Shown here piece after piece: positions 9,071 through 17,659 of a stretch of 64,000 nt of DNA. Made by a program: the position numbers and the translations under genes. The notes under the pieces were generated by a model. That model had not been told where the DNA came from. It worked only from the letters and a program-made list of their open reading frames with translations, and did no database searches. The stretch's first letter is position 1, and every line of letters starts with the position of its first letter. The stretch covers positions 62,001-126,000 of the forward strand of contig CAVYEW010000002.1 of assembly GCA_963767645.1 (NCBI GenBank), given 5' to 3'. The DNA comes from DATFDN01 sp963767645 (GTDB taxonomy: Bacteria > Pseudomonadota > Alphaproteobacteria > Acetobacterales > Acetobacteraceae).

Positions 9071-10099
9071 GTGAAGTTCGGCATCCATGTCGGCACGCGC
9101 GGCTGCCTGGCCTCGCGGGCCAACCTGATCGCCTGCGCGCAGCGTGCCGAGGCGCTGGGCTATGCCACGATCGGCATTCCCGACCGGCTGATCCTGCCCG
9201 CCGACGTGGCCACGCGCTACCCGTATACCGAGGATGGCGTGTGGGTGGGCGCGCAGACCGGTGAGTGCCTGGACGTCCTCGGCACGCTCTGCTTCCTCGC
9301 CGCCTGCACCGAGCGTGTGCGGCTGCTGCCGTCCGTGCTGGTCGTGCCCTATCGCCCGGCAGTTGTCGGTGCGAAGATGCTCGCCACCATCGATACGCTC
9401 TCGGACGGGCGACTGATCGCCGGCGTCGGCGTGGGCTGGATGCGCGAGGAGTTCGAGCCGCTGGGCGCGCCGCCGGTGACGCAGCGCGGCGCGGTGACGG
9501 ACGAATACCTCGCCGCCTTTCGGGCGTTGTGGACCGACGATGCGCCTTCGTTCCACGGCCGGCATGCCCGTTTCGGCAATGTGTCGTTCCGTCCCAAGCC
9601 GGTGCAGGCGCGCATTCCCGTCTGGGTCGGCGGTGAGAGCGATGCGGCGTTGCGCCGCACTGCGCGCTTTGGCGATGGCTGGTATCCGGCCTCGCATAAC
9701 CAGCAAGCGCCATTTGATACGCCAGCGCGGCTGAAGGCCGGGATCGAGCGCCTGGCCCGCGCGGTGGAGGCGGAGAGGCGTGATCCGGGAGCGATCGAGG
9801 TCGCCCTCCTCTGGTTCAAGCCGCCGCATTGGACGGCGCAGCGGACAGCGGACGGCACGCGCCAGATGTTCACGGGCAACGCGGACGATATGCGCGAGGA
9901 TGTCGCGGCGTTGGAGGAGGTGGGGCTTGACCATCTCATCGTTCTGCCGCAGGCCCCGTCGATCACGGAGACGCTGGAAAACTTGCAGCGTTTCGCCGAG
10001 GCCGTGCGTATCCCTCCCCCCGGCCCCCTCCCGCAAGGGGAGGGGGAGCAGGTACGGAGTCCCCCTCCCCTTGCGGGAGGGGCTAGGGGAGGGGTCTAA
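9071..10099 (+). CDS. LLM-class F420-dependent oxidoreductase, divergent paralogue 2
   Basis: The 342-residue protein parallels its divergent neighbour: VGVGWMREEFEPLGAPPVTQ, RGAVTDEYLAAFRALWTDD, FRPKPVQARIPVWVGGES and ALRRTARFGDGWYP. The start is a GTG placed after ggagggg, giving VKFGIHVGTRG as the first barrel strand. The natural end appears to be near QRFAEAVR. About 29 further residues (starting IPPPGPLPQGEGEQ) are encoded by the GC palindromic repeat that has inserted at the 3' end, so the protein carries a translated repeat tail. It lies 13 bases upstream of fbiC and is probably co-transcribed with it, which supports F420 as its cofactor. Confidence 0.88.
   Translation: MKFGIHVGTRGCLASRANLIACAQRAEALGYATIGIPDRLILPADVATRYPYTEDGVWVGAQTGECLDVLGTLCFLAACTERVRLLPSVLVVPYRPAVVGAKMLATIDTLSDGRLIAGVGVGWMREEFEPLGAPPVTQRGAVTDEYLAAFRALWTDDAPSFHGRHARFGNVSFRPKPVQARIPVWVGGESDAALRRTARFGDGWYPASHNQQAPFDTPARLKAGIERLARAVEAERRDPGAIEVALLWFKPPHWTAQRTADGTRQMFTGNADDMREDVAALEEVGLDHLIVLPQAPSITETLENLQRFAEAVRIPPPGPLPQGEGEQVRSPPPLAGGARGGV
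10011..10095. repeat. GC-rich palindromic dispersed repeat, copy B (inside a coding region)
   Basis: The left arm ccctcccgcaaggggagg and the right arm ccctccccttgcgggagg are near-perfect inverse complements, with about 18 bases between arms. This is the same element as the copies at 478-570 and 52090-52173. Here it forms the last codons of an LLM gene rather than sitting between genes. Confidence 0.8.
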
Positions 10100-10112
10100 A
10101 CAGGGGATGCCC

Positions 10113-12461
10113 ATGACCGATGCCGAGCTGCTGGCCGCCCCGCTGCCCGAGCTGATGGCGCGGGCCGCCGCGCTGCGCGACGCCGCGCACGGAAGGCTGA
10201 TCTCCTACTCGCGCAAGGTGTTCATCCCGCTCACCAAGCTGTGCCGCGACGTCTGTCATTACTGCACTTTCGCCGAACGTCCGCGCGCAGGCCACGCCGC
10301 CTATCTCTCGCCCGAAGAGGTGCTGACGATCGCACGCGAGGGCGCCGGCGCCGGCTGCACGGAGGCGCTGTTCACGCTGGGCGACAAGCCTGAGCTGCGC
10401 TATCGCGCGGCGCGCGAGGCGCTGGCGGAGTCCGGCCATGCCAGCACGATCGACTATCTGCGCGAGATGTGCGCGCTGGTGCTGCGCGAGACGGGGCTGC
10501 TGCCGCACGTCAATCCGGGCGTGATGACGCGCGAGGAGATCGCCGCGTTGCGCGAGGTCTCAGCCAGCCAGGGTCTCATGCTGGAAAGCACCAGCCTGCG
10601 CCTATGCGAACCGGGCGGGGTGCATTTCGGCTCTCCCGACAAGCTGCCGGAGCGGCGGCTCGAGACCTTGCGGCTGGCAGGCGAGCTGGACGTGCCCTTC
10701 ACCACTGGCATCCTGATCGGCATCGGCGAGACGCGCGCGGAACGGATCGATGCGCTGCGCGCGATCGCTGGGCTGCATCGGGCGTACGGCCACATCCAGG
10801 AAGTGATCGTCCAGAACTTCCGCGCCAAGCCGAACACCAAGCGCGCGGATGCGCCGGAGCCCGATCTCGACGATCTGCTCTGGAGCATCGCCGTGGCCCG
10901 CCTGGTATTGCCGCAAGAGGTGCATGTGCAGGCGCCGCCCAATCTCTCGCCTGGCGTCTATGAGCGGTTGATCGCGGCGGGTATCGACGACTGGGGCGGC
11001 ATCTCCCCGGTGACGCGAGATCACGTCAATCCGGAGGCGCCCTGGCCGGACATCTCGGCCCTGGCCGATCGCAGCGCGGCGATGGGCAAGCTGCTGGTTG
11101 CCCGCCTGCCGGTCTATCCCGCCTTCGCCCACGCGCCCGAACGCTGGCTCGCGCCCAGGATCGCGACGGAGGTGCGGCGCGGCATGGATGCGGACGGCTG
11201 GGCGCGCGATGATGGCTGGGCGCCTGGCCTGACCACCATTCCCGTTCGGCGGCCGCCGCGTCTGAGCGCCATCGAACCCGCCGTCGCCGAAATCGTGGCA
11301 AAGGCGTGCGACGGCGCGCGGCTGGGCGAGGCGGAGATCGTGCGGCTGTTCGCGGCGCGCGACGCCGACTACGACTACGTCCTCTCGGCCGCCGACGCGC
11401 TGCGCCGGCGCGTCTCGGGCGATGTCGTGCGGTACGTCGTCAACCGCAACATCAACTATACCAACATCTGTTACTATCATTGCAAGTTCTGCGCCTTCTC
11501 CAAGGGCAAGACGCACGAGGCGCTGCGCGGCCCGGCCTACGACCTCGATCACGAGGAGATCGTGCGCCGCGCGGTCGAGGCATGGGAGCGGGGCGCGACC
11601 GAGGTGTGCCTGCAAGGCGGCATCCACCCCGACTACACCGGCGAGACCTATGTCCGCATCTGCCGCGCCATCAAGGCGGCGATGCCGGGGATGCACATCC
11701 ACGCCTTCTCGCCGCTGGAGGTGACGCAAGGCGCGGCGACGCTCGGGCTGGGCCTGCCCGACTTCCTGGCGCGGCTAAAGCAGGCCGGGCTCGGCACGCT
11801 GCCCGGCACGGCGGCGGAGATCCTGGACGATGCGGTGCGCGCAGTGATCGCGCCCGACAAGATCGATACCGCGCAATGGCTCGCGGTCGTGCGCGCGGCG
11901 CACGGATTGGGCCTGCGGACTACCTCCACCATCATGTACGGCCATGTCGAGCGGCCGGTCTCCTGGGCGCGGCACCTGCTCGCGCTGCGCGACCTGCAGG
12001 CCGAGACCGGCGGCTTCACGGAATTCGTGCCGCTGCCCTTCGTGCATATGGAGGCGCCGATGTACCTCCGGGGCCTCGCCCGCAAGGGACCGACCTTCCG
12101 CGAAGCGGTGCTGATGCACGCCGTCGCGCGGCTCGCGCTGCATCCGCTGATTCCCAACATCCAGACGTCCTGGGTGAAGATGGGGCCGCAAGGCGCGGCG
12201 TTGTGCCTGCAGGCCGGCGCCAACGACATGGGCGGCACCTTGATGAACGAGAGCATCTCGCGTGCCGCAGGCACCGAGCATGGCCAGGAGTTCCCGCCCG
12301 CGGCAATGGAGGCGCTGATAAGCCGCATCGGCCGTGTGCCGCAGCAGCGCGACACGCTCTACCGCACGGTGCCGGAGGAACGCCGGTCCGCCGCGTTCGC
12401 AGCACGTGCGCTGGCGCCAGTGGTGCAGACGAAGCCGCGCAAGATGATCGCCGCGGAGTAG
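10113..12461 (+). CDS. fbiC: FbiC: fused CofG/CofH F0 synthase for coenzyme F420
   Basis: FbiC makes 7,8-didemethyl-8-hydroxy-5-deazariboflavin (F0) from tyrosine and 5-amino-6-ribitylaminouracil. The 782-residue protein has two radical-SAM halves. The N-terminal CofG-like half carries Cys44, Cys48 and Cys51 in CRDVCHYC. The C-terminal CofH-like half carries Cys453, Cys457 and Cys460 in CYYHCKFC, preceded by RNINYTN. Both CX3CX2C clusters are intact. It is a little shorter than the actinobacterial fused enzyme. Of two in-frame ATGs, the second has the better-spaced ribosome site. It sits inside a run of LLM genes, linking local cofactor supply to use. The other F420 genes (cofD/fbiA, cofE/fbiB, cofC) are not in the window. 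Confidence 0.95.
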   Translation: MTDAELLAAPLPELMARAAALRDAAHGRLISYSRKVFIPLTKLCRDVCHYCTFAERPRAGHAAYLSPEEVLTIAREGAGAGCTEALFTLGDKPELRYRAAREALAESGHASTIDYLREMCALVLRETGLLPHVNPGVMTREEIAALREVSASQGLMLESTSLRLCEPGGVHFGSPDKLPERRLETLRLAGELDVPFTTGILIGIGETRAERIDALRAIAGLHRAYGHIQEVIVQNFRAKPNTKRADAPEPDLDDLLWSIAVARLVLPQEVHVQAPPNLSPGVYERLIAAGIDDWGGISPVTRDHVNPEAPWPDISALADRSAAMGKLLVARLPVYPAFAHAPERWLAPRIATEVRRGMDADGWARDDGWAPGLTTIPVRRPPRLSAIEPAVAEIVAKACDGARLGEAEIVRLFAARDADYDYVLSAADALRRRVSGDVVRYVVNRNINYTNICYYHCKFCAFSKGKTHEALRGPAYDLDHEEIVRRAVEAWERGATEVCLQGGIHPDYTGETYVRICRAIKAAMPGMHIHAFSPLEVTQGAATLGLGLPDFLARLKQAGLGTLPGTAAEILDDAVRAVIAPDKIDTAQWLAVVRAAHGLGLRTTSTIMYGHVERPVSWARHLLALRDLQAETGGFTEFVPLPFVHMEAPMYLRGLARKGPTFREAVLMHAVARLALHPLIPNIQTSWVKMGPQGAALCLQAGANDMGGTLMNESISRAAGTEHGQEFPPAAMEALISRIGRVPQQRDTLYRTVPEERRSAAFAARALAPVVQTKPRKMIAAE

Positions 12462-12488
12462 GATGTTTCCCCACAGCCTCAGGAGGGC

Positions 12489-13184
12489 ATGATGGCCAGC
12501 ACCACCATCCAGGCCGGCGGCGGCAGCTTCTCTGCCTATGTCGCCGAACCGAAGGTCAAGCCGGCGGGCGCCGTCGTGCTGATCCAGGAGATCTTCGGCG
12601 TGAACCAGGCGATGCGCGACACCGCCGACTGGGTGGCCGATCTCGGCTTCATCGCCGTGGCCCCCGACCTGTTCTGGCGGCTTGAGCCGGGCGTGGACAT
12701 CACCGACAAGTCCGAGGCGGAGTGGAAGAAGGCGTTCGACCTGATGAACCGCTTCGACCAGCAGAAAGGCGTCGAGGACCTGAAGGCCACGGTGGCGCAT
12801 GCGCGCCAGATGCCCGGCTGCAACGGCAAGGTCGCGACCATGGGCTACTGCCTGGGCGGGCGTCTTGCCTTCATGATGGCCGAACAGTCGGATGCGGACG
12901 CCAACATCTCCTACTACGGCGTCGGGCTCGACGGTTTGCTGGGCGATCTGGGCAAGGTGGCGAGGCCGCTGGTGGTGCATATCGCCGACCAGGACGAGTT
13001 CTTCCCCGCCGAGGGTCGTGCCAAGGTGGTGGCGGCTGCCAGGAACAATCCGCATATCGCCTGCTACACCTATCCGGCGAACCATGCCTTCGCCCGCGTG
13101 AACGGCGTGCATTGGCACGGTCTGTCGGCTGCAATCGCCAACGGGCGCAGCGCCGAGGCGCTGGCGAAGGCATTGGGACAATGA
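12489..13184 (+). CDS. Dienelactone hydrolase family protein
   Basis: The 231-residue alpha/beta hydrolase has the dienelactone hydrolase layout: IQEIFGVNQAMRD near the N-terminus, the nucleophile Cys121 in GYCLGG, an acidic pair at Asp167/Asp169 in ADQDEFF and His199 in NHAF. The family opens lactone rings such as dienelactone in aromatic and related catabolism. It follows fbiC by 27 bases after an aggagg ribosome site, and its stop overlaps the start of the CoA-transferase alpha gene (ATGA), so translation is probably coupled. The position suggests hydrolysis of a lactone or ester intermediate of the local pathway. Confidence 0.88.
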   Translation: MMASTTIQAGGGSFSAYVAEPKVKPAGAVVLIQEIFGVNQAMRDTADWVADLGFIAVAPDLFWRLEPGVDITDKSEAEWKKAFDLMNRFDQQKGVEDLKATVAHARQMPGCNGKVATMGYCLGGRLAFMMAEQSDADANISYYGVGLDGLLGDLGKVARPLVVHIADQDEFFPAEGRAKVVAAARNNPHIACYTYPANHAFARVNGVHWHGLSAAIANGRSAEALAKALGQ

Positions 13185-14008
13185 GCGTCCTGACGCTCGA
13201 CGCGCTTGCCGCGCTGGTGCCGGACGGTGCGCTGGTTGCGCTGCCACCCGACAACTCGCTCACTCCAGCCGCGCTCGCCCGCGCGCTGGCCTGTGCCGGA
13301 CGGCGCGGGCTGCGGCTGCTCGGCGTGCCGGTGTCGGGCTATGCCACCGATCTGTTGATCGGCGCCGGCTGCGTCGCCTCGGTGCAAAGCTCCGGCGTGT
13401 CGCTCGGCGAGTCCGGCTTCGCCCCGCGCTTCACGGCGGCGCTGAAGGCGGGACGGATCGCCATGACGGACGCCACCTGTCCGGCGATCCACACCATGCT
13501 GCAAGCGGCCGAGAAAGGCGTGCCGTTCATGCCGCTGCGCGGCATCATCGGCAGCGACATCCTGGCGCACCGACCCGACTGGCGGGTGATCGACAATCCT
13601 TTCGCGCCGGGCGGCGACCCGATCGTGCTGCTGCCCGCCCTGTCGCCCGATATCGCCGCCTTCCACGCGGTGATGGCCGACCGCGACGGCAACGTCTATG
13701 TCGGCCGCCGCCACGAACTGGCGACCATGGCGCATGCCGCGCGGCGCAGCCTGGTGACGGTGGAACGGGTCATCGAGCGCAACCTTCTCGAGGACGAGCG
13801 TCTGGCAGCGGGGACGATCTCGGCAACCTATGTCGAGGCGGTGGCCATCGCTGAGCGTGGTGCCTGGCCGATTGGGCTGCTGGACGAATACGAGGCCGAC
13901 GCGGCGCATCTCGCGGAATACGCCCGCCTGGCGAAGACCGAGGAGGGTTTCCAGGCGTATCTGGACCGCTTCGTGTTCGCGCCGGCGACGCGGGCCGCGG
14001 CGGAGTAG
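13181..14008 (+). CDS. CoA-transferase family protein, alpha subunit (GctA/IpdA-like)
   Basis: The 275-residue protein matches class I CoA-transferase alpha subunits: LLGVPVSGYATDLLIGAGCV, SSGVSLGESGFAPRFTAALK, MPLRGIIGSDILAHR and PSD-like SPDIAAFHAVMADRDGNVYV. The family includes glutaconate CoA-transferase and the IpdAB ring-opening hydrolase of steroid degradation. The sequence alone does not separate them. The partner beta subunit would normally follow directly; here it lies 5.2 kb away beyond an antisense ABC transporter block. The 4-base overlap with the dienelactone hydrolase gene places it in the fbiC operon. Confidence 0.82.
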   Translation: MSVLTLDALAALVPDGALVALPPDNSLTPAALARALACAGRRGLRLLGVPVSGYATDLLIGAGCVASVQSSGVSLGESGFAPRFTAALKAGRIAMTDATCPAIHTMLQAAEKGVPFMPLRGIIGSDILAHRPDWRVIDNPFAPGGDPIVLLPALSPDIAAFHAVMADRDGNVYVGRRHELATMAHAARRSLVTVERVIERNLLEDERLAAGTISATYVEAVAIAERGAWPIGLLDEYEADAAHLAEYARLAKTEEGFQAYLDRFVFAPATRAAAE

Positions 14009-14011
14009 ACC

Positions 14012-14893
14012 CTACCCCTTCACACCGCCCATCGTCAGGCCGGCCGCCATGTAGCGGTGAAACGCGCAGTAGATGGCGATTGGCGGCAGCGAGTACACGA
14101 TGGCGATCGCCATCATGTAGTTCCACGGCGCCTCGTCGCTGTCGAAGAACTGCTCGAGTGCCGCCGCCACCGTCATGCTGCGCGACGAGGACAGCAACAG
14201 GAGCTGGTAGAGATACTCATTCCAGGCTAGCAGCAGGGCGAACATGCCGACAGCGGCCAGCGCGGGAACCATCAGGGGCAGATAGATGCGCAGATAAACC
14301 TGAAGCGGCGACGCGCCATCGATCTTCGCCGACTCGTCCAGCTCCATCGGAATCAGCTTGCCATACTGGTGCAGGATCAGGATCGCGTATGGCGTGGCGA
14401 ATGTCACCTCCGCCGCGATCACCGCCCACAGGCTGTCAGACATCCCGTACTCGTGCATCACGTGAACGAATGGAATGGCCAAGAACGCGGTCGGCAGAAC
14501 GTAGGTCAACAGCGCAATGTCGCTGAGTATCCATCCGTTGCGCAAACCCATCCGGCCCATCGCGAAGCTGGCAAGCGAGCCGATCAGCACGGTCAGCACC
14601 ATCGTCGCCGCGCCCATGGTGATGCTGTTGCCGAACTGGTGCCAGAAATGGTCCAGCAGCCAATAATCTTCGGTCCAGACCGAACGGAAGCTGTCCAGAT
14701 TAGGATGCGGCGGCCAGAGACTGCCGGTGAACTCATCGGCATCCGCATCGAGCGCGAGCAGCAGCATGTTATAGACGGGCAGCAGCGTCCAGATCAGCAG
14801 CCCGAGGCCGAGGATCACCGCTGCCGCTTTGGCCAGCCGCCGGCGATGGCGCGGCCGATATGGCGGCTGCCCCGACGAAAGGGCGAGGCTCAA
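14012..14893 (-). CDS. ABC carbohydrate transporter permease (MalG type), copy 1
   Basis: This 293-residue integral membrane protein has about six transmembrane helices and the cytoplasmic EAA-loop region (AKIDGASPLQVYLRIYLPLM) that docks the ATPase. The C-terminus YMAAGLTMGGVKG is typical of MalG-like permeases of sugar importers. Its start overlaps the stop of the next permease by 4 bases. It is the last gene of the antisense transporter unit and ends 3 bases from the stop of the convergent CoA-transferase alpha gene. It is a close paralogue of the permease at 15842-16729. The substrate is unknown. Confidence 0.88.
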   Translation of the reverse strand: MSLALSSGQPPYRPRHRRRLAKAAAVILGLGLLIWTLLPVYNMLLLALDADADEFTGSLWPPHPNLDSFRSVWTEDYWLLDHFWHQFGNSITMGAATMVLTVLIGSLASFAMGRMGLRNGWILSDIALLTYVLPTAFLAIPFVHVMHEYGMSDSLWAVIAAEVTFATPYAILILHQYGKLIPMELDESAKIDGASPLQVYLRIYLPLMVPALAAVGMFALLLAWNEYLYQLLLLSSSRSMTVAAALEQFFDSDEAPWNYMMAIAIVYSLPPIAIYCAFHRYMAAGLTMGGVKG

Positions 14894-15807
14894 AGCTGCA
14901 CCTCTCTCGTCTGGACCTGCCGCATCAGCAGGATCACCAAGGGGATCAGCACCGGCAGCGCCGACATCATCGCCGCCACGCCGAGCTGCGGGCGACCGAA
15001 ATCGAATGCCTCACGGAAACCATAGGTGGCCAACACGTCGGTCAGTCTCGCCGGCGCTCCGCTGGAGACGAAGTACACGGTCGGGAAGTCGCCGAGTGTC
15101 CAGACCGTGGAGAGCAGAGTGGAGACGAGATAGACGTTCGCCAGCAAGGGGAACGTGACGTGGATCAGGCGTTCGGTGCCGGTGGCGCCGTCTATCTCGG
15201 CGGCTTCATAGATTTCCTGTGGGATCGCCATCCGGGCGGCGAGGAAGACCAACGTCCAGAACGGCATCCACTTCCAGATATACGAGACGATGTTCGCTCC
15301 CAGCGCGATCCAGTGTGACGTCAGAAACAGCGGTCCGTCATGGCCGGTGACGGCGCGCCACAAGCTGTCGAGCAGGCCCCATTGCGTGACGAGCATGAAA
15401 TGGATCGACGTAAAGACGACCAGCGCGGGCAACGCCCAGGGCAGCAGGTATATGGTCAGCAGTGACCTGACCCACCAGCTCCGGCTCATGAAGAAGCCGG
15501 ACAGCAGAAACGCCAGGAACATCTTTACGTTCACGCCGACGCCGACGAACAGCAGCGTGTTGACCAATGTGGTCAAATACAGCGGATCGGAAAACAGCAG
15601 GCCGTAAAGACCGGGCGTGCTTCCCATCCACAGCCCATAGGCGACGGGGTGGGCAACGAAGGCTGCGAACACGGCCGCATAGGGAACGATGAATGCGACC
15701 GCCCAGGCGGTGTCCGAGCCTTGGAGGCGAACGCGCCAGGGAGGACGCCGCGACCGGCCGACGCCGATGGGCCGCCGGATCGCGAGCGCCTGCGCCGTAC
15801 CGCTCAT
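14890..15807 (-). CDS. ABC carbohydrate transporter permease (MalF type), copy 1
   Basis: This 305-residue permease has an N-terminal basic region, then WAVAFIVPYAAVFAAFVAHP as the first membrane segment, and the EAA motif EAAEIDGATGTERLIHVTFP. It forms a heterodimeric channel with the overlapping MalG-type gene. It closely parallels the permease at 16726-17643, so the pair looks like one half of a tandem duplication. A gap of 34 bases separates this pair from the other. Gene order and overlap indicate one operon starting at the binding-protein gene. Confidence 0.88.
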   Translation of the reverse strand: MSGTAQALAIRRPIGVGRSRRPPWRVRLQGSDTAWAVAFIVPYAAVFAAFVAHPVAYGLWMGSTPGLYGLLFSDPLYLTTLVNTLLFVGVGVNVKMFLAFLLSGFFMSRSWWVRSLLTIYLLPWALPALVVFTSIHFMLVTQWGLLDSLWRAVTGHDGPLFLTSHWIALGANIVSYIWKWMPFWTLVFLAARMAIPQEIYEAAEIDGATGTERLIHVTFPLLANVYLVSTLLSTVWTLGDFPTVYFVSSGAPARLTDVLATYGFREAFDFGRPQLGVAAMMSALPVLIPLVILLMRQVQTREVQL

Positions 15808-15841
15808 TGTCGTTCTCCACGCGCATCCTCGGCGAGGGCGC

Positions 15842-16729
15842 CTACCCCTTCACGCCGCCCATCGTCAGGCCGGCCGTCATATAGCGACGGAAGCCATAGT
15901 ACAATATCAGCGGCGGCAGCGCGTATATGATCGCGGTCGCCATCATATAGTTCCACGGCGATTTGTCGCTGTTGAGGAACTGCGCCAGGGCGACCGCCAC
16001 TGTCATGCTTCGCTGCGTGGACAAGAGCAGGAACTGATACAAATACTCGTTCCAGGCCAGGAGCAGCGCATACGTTCCCACAGCAACCAGCGCCGGCGCC
16101 ATCAACGGCAGGTAGATGCGGAAATAGATCTGCAATGGGTTGGCGCCATCGATCCGCGCGGACTCATCAAGCTCCATCGGAATCGATTTCCCATACTGGG
16201 AGAAGATGAATATCGCATAGGGCGTGGCGAACGTCACCATAGCCGCGATGACCGACCAGAGATTGTTCCCAAGCCCGTAGATCTGCATGATCCGATAGAA
16301 CGGGATGGCCAGGAAGGATGCCGGGATGACATAGGTCATCAACGCGGCGTTGCTCAGTAGCCAGCCCTGGCGAAGATGCATCCGCCCGATCGTGAAGCTC
16401 GCGAGCGAGCCGATGAGCAGGGTCAGGAACGTCGTCATCAGCGCGACGTAGAAGCTGTTGCCGAACTGGTGCCAGAAATGCTCCAGATACCAGAAGCCTT
16501 GGGTGAAGACGATGACGAAGCTGTCGAAACTCGGATGCTCCGGCCAGACGGCGCCGCTGAAAACGTCGTCATGGCTGGATAGGGAGATCTCTATGATGTT
16601 GTAGATCGGCAGCAGCGACCACACGAGGAGCACGAAGCCAAGCGCTAAGCACGCCGCCTCCGACACGTAGCGTCGCATGCGGTAACGGTGCGCGGACACT
16701 CGCCCGCTGCTGGCCGAGGCGGGGCTCAT
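15842..16729 (-). CDS. ABC carbohydrate transporter permease (MalG type), copy 2
   Basis: This 295-residue MalG-type permease has the EAA region ARIDGANPLQIYFRIYLPLM and ends YMTAGLTMGGVKG, almost the same ending as copy 1. Both copies share HFWHQFGNS and PYAI-ILHQYGK/FSQYGK segments. They diverge elsewhere, so the duplication is not recent. It overlaps its MalF-type partner by 4 bases. Two permease pairs with one binding protein could form two channels of different specificity, or one pair may be redundant. Confidence 0.88.
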   Translation of the reverse strand: MSPASASSGRVSAHRYRMRRYVSEAACLALGFVLLVWSLLPIYNIIEISLSSHDDVFSGAVWPEHPSFDSFVIVFTQGFWYLEHFWHQFGNSFYVALMTTFLTLLIGSLASFTIGRMHLRQGWLLSNAALMTYVIPASFLAIPFYRIMQIYGLGNNLWSVIAAMVTFATPYAIFIFSQYGKSIPMELDESARIDGANPLQIYFRIYLPLMAPALVAVGTYALLLAWNEYLYQFLLLSTQRSMTVAVALAQFLNSDKSPWNYMMATAIIYALPPLILYYGFRRYMTAGLTMGGVKG

Positions 16730-17643
16730 AGCTGCCCCTCCGACATGCGGAGTTTACGCATGAGAAGGAAAACGAGCGGGATCATCACCGGCAATGCCGT
16801 CATGACCTCCGCCACGCCGAGGCGTGGCAACGCCAGGGTGAACGCATACCGAATGCCAAGTGTCGCGAGAACTTCGGTGGACATATTCGGCCCACCGCCG
16901 GAGACGAAATACACCGCGTTGAAATCGCCGAGCGTGAATATGGTCGAAAGCAGCGTGCAGACGAGGTACAGGTTCGCCAACAACGGGAAGGTCACGTTCG
17001 CGAACCTGCGAAAGCCGGTGGCGCCATCCACTTCGGCCGCTTCGTAAAGCTCTCGTGGGATTGCCATCCGGCCGGCGAGGAAGATGATTGTCCAGAACGG
17101 CATATTCTTCCAAACATAGGCCGCGATATCACACGAGAGTCCGAGCCAGCGGGAGTTGAGATAGACAGGCCCATCGACTCCGAAAAGCCAGTACAGTAGG
17201 TTGTTAAGCAGCCCATACTGACCGCCGAAGAACCAGTGAATCGAAATGAAGGCAGGCAGGGCCGGCGTTGCCCAAGGCAGTATATAGATGACCAGCAACC
17301 CCTTGACCCACCAGCGTTTGCGCATGAAGAGGCCTGAGAGCAGGAAGCCCCCCAGGATATGTAGGTTCACGCCGATGCCGACATACAGCACAGTGTTGAC
17401 GAGGGCCGTCGCGTAACGGGGATCGGAGAACAATTGGCTGTACAGCGCGGCATCGCTGCCCAGCCACAGCCCATAGACGATTGGGTAGATCACGAATGCA
17501 ATGAAAAGCGCGATATAGGGTACAGCGAACGCAAGCGCCCACGCGTAGTCGGAGCCTCGCAGATTTCCGTGCCAAGTCGGACGCCGCAGCCGGGTTGCCG
17601 AGATGGCCGGGCCGATCGGAATAGCCCGCTGTGTTGTGCTCAT
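16726..17643 (-). CDS. ABC carbohydrate transporter permease (MalF type), copy 2
   Basis: This 305-residue permease contains WALAFAVPYIALFIAFVIYP as first membrane helix and the EAA motif EAAEVDGATGFRRFANVTFP. It lies 16 bases downstream of the solute-binding-protein gene on the minus strand. Because this pair is next to the binding protein, it is the most likely original channel and the following pair is the duplicate. Sampled G+C in the block is only about 53-57%. Confidence 0.88.
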   Translation of the reverse strand: MSTTQRAIPIGPAISATRLRRPTWHGNLRGSDYAWALAFAVPYIALFIAFVIYPIVYGLWLGSDAALYSQLFSDPRYATALVNTVLYVGIGVNLHILGGFLLSGLFMRKRWWVKGLLVIYILPWATPALPAFISIHWFFGGQYGLLNNLLYWLFGVDGPVYLNSRWLGLSCDIAAYVWKNMPFWTIIFLAGRMAIPRELYEAAEVDGATGFRRFANVTFPLLANLYLVCTLLSTIFTLGDFNAVYFVSGGGPNMSTEVLATLGIRYAFTLALPRLGVAEVMTALPVMIPLVFLLMRKLRMSEGQL

Positions 17644-17659
17644 GCTCGCCTCGCCGGCA

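Noticed and set aside
9000..10114. Upstream extension of the minus-strand LLM gene by about 370 residues
   Set aside because: It is antisense to the other LLM gene and to fbiC's start; the ATG at 8998 gives the canonical first barrel strand.
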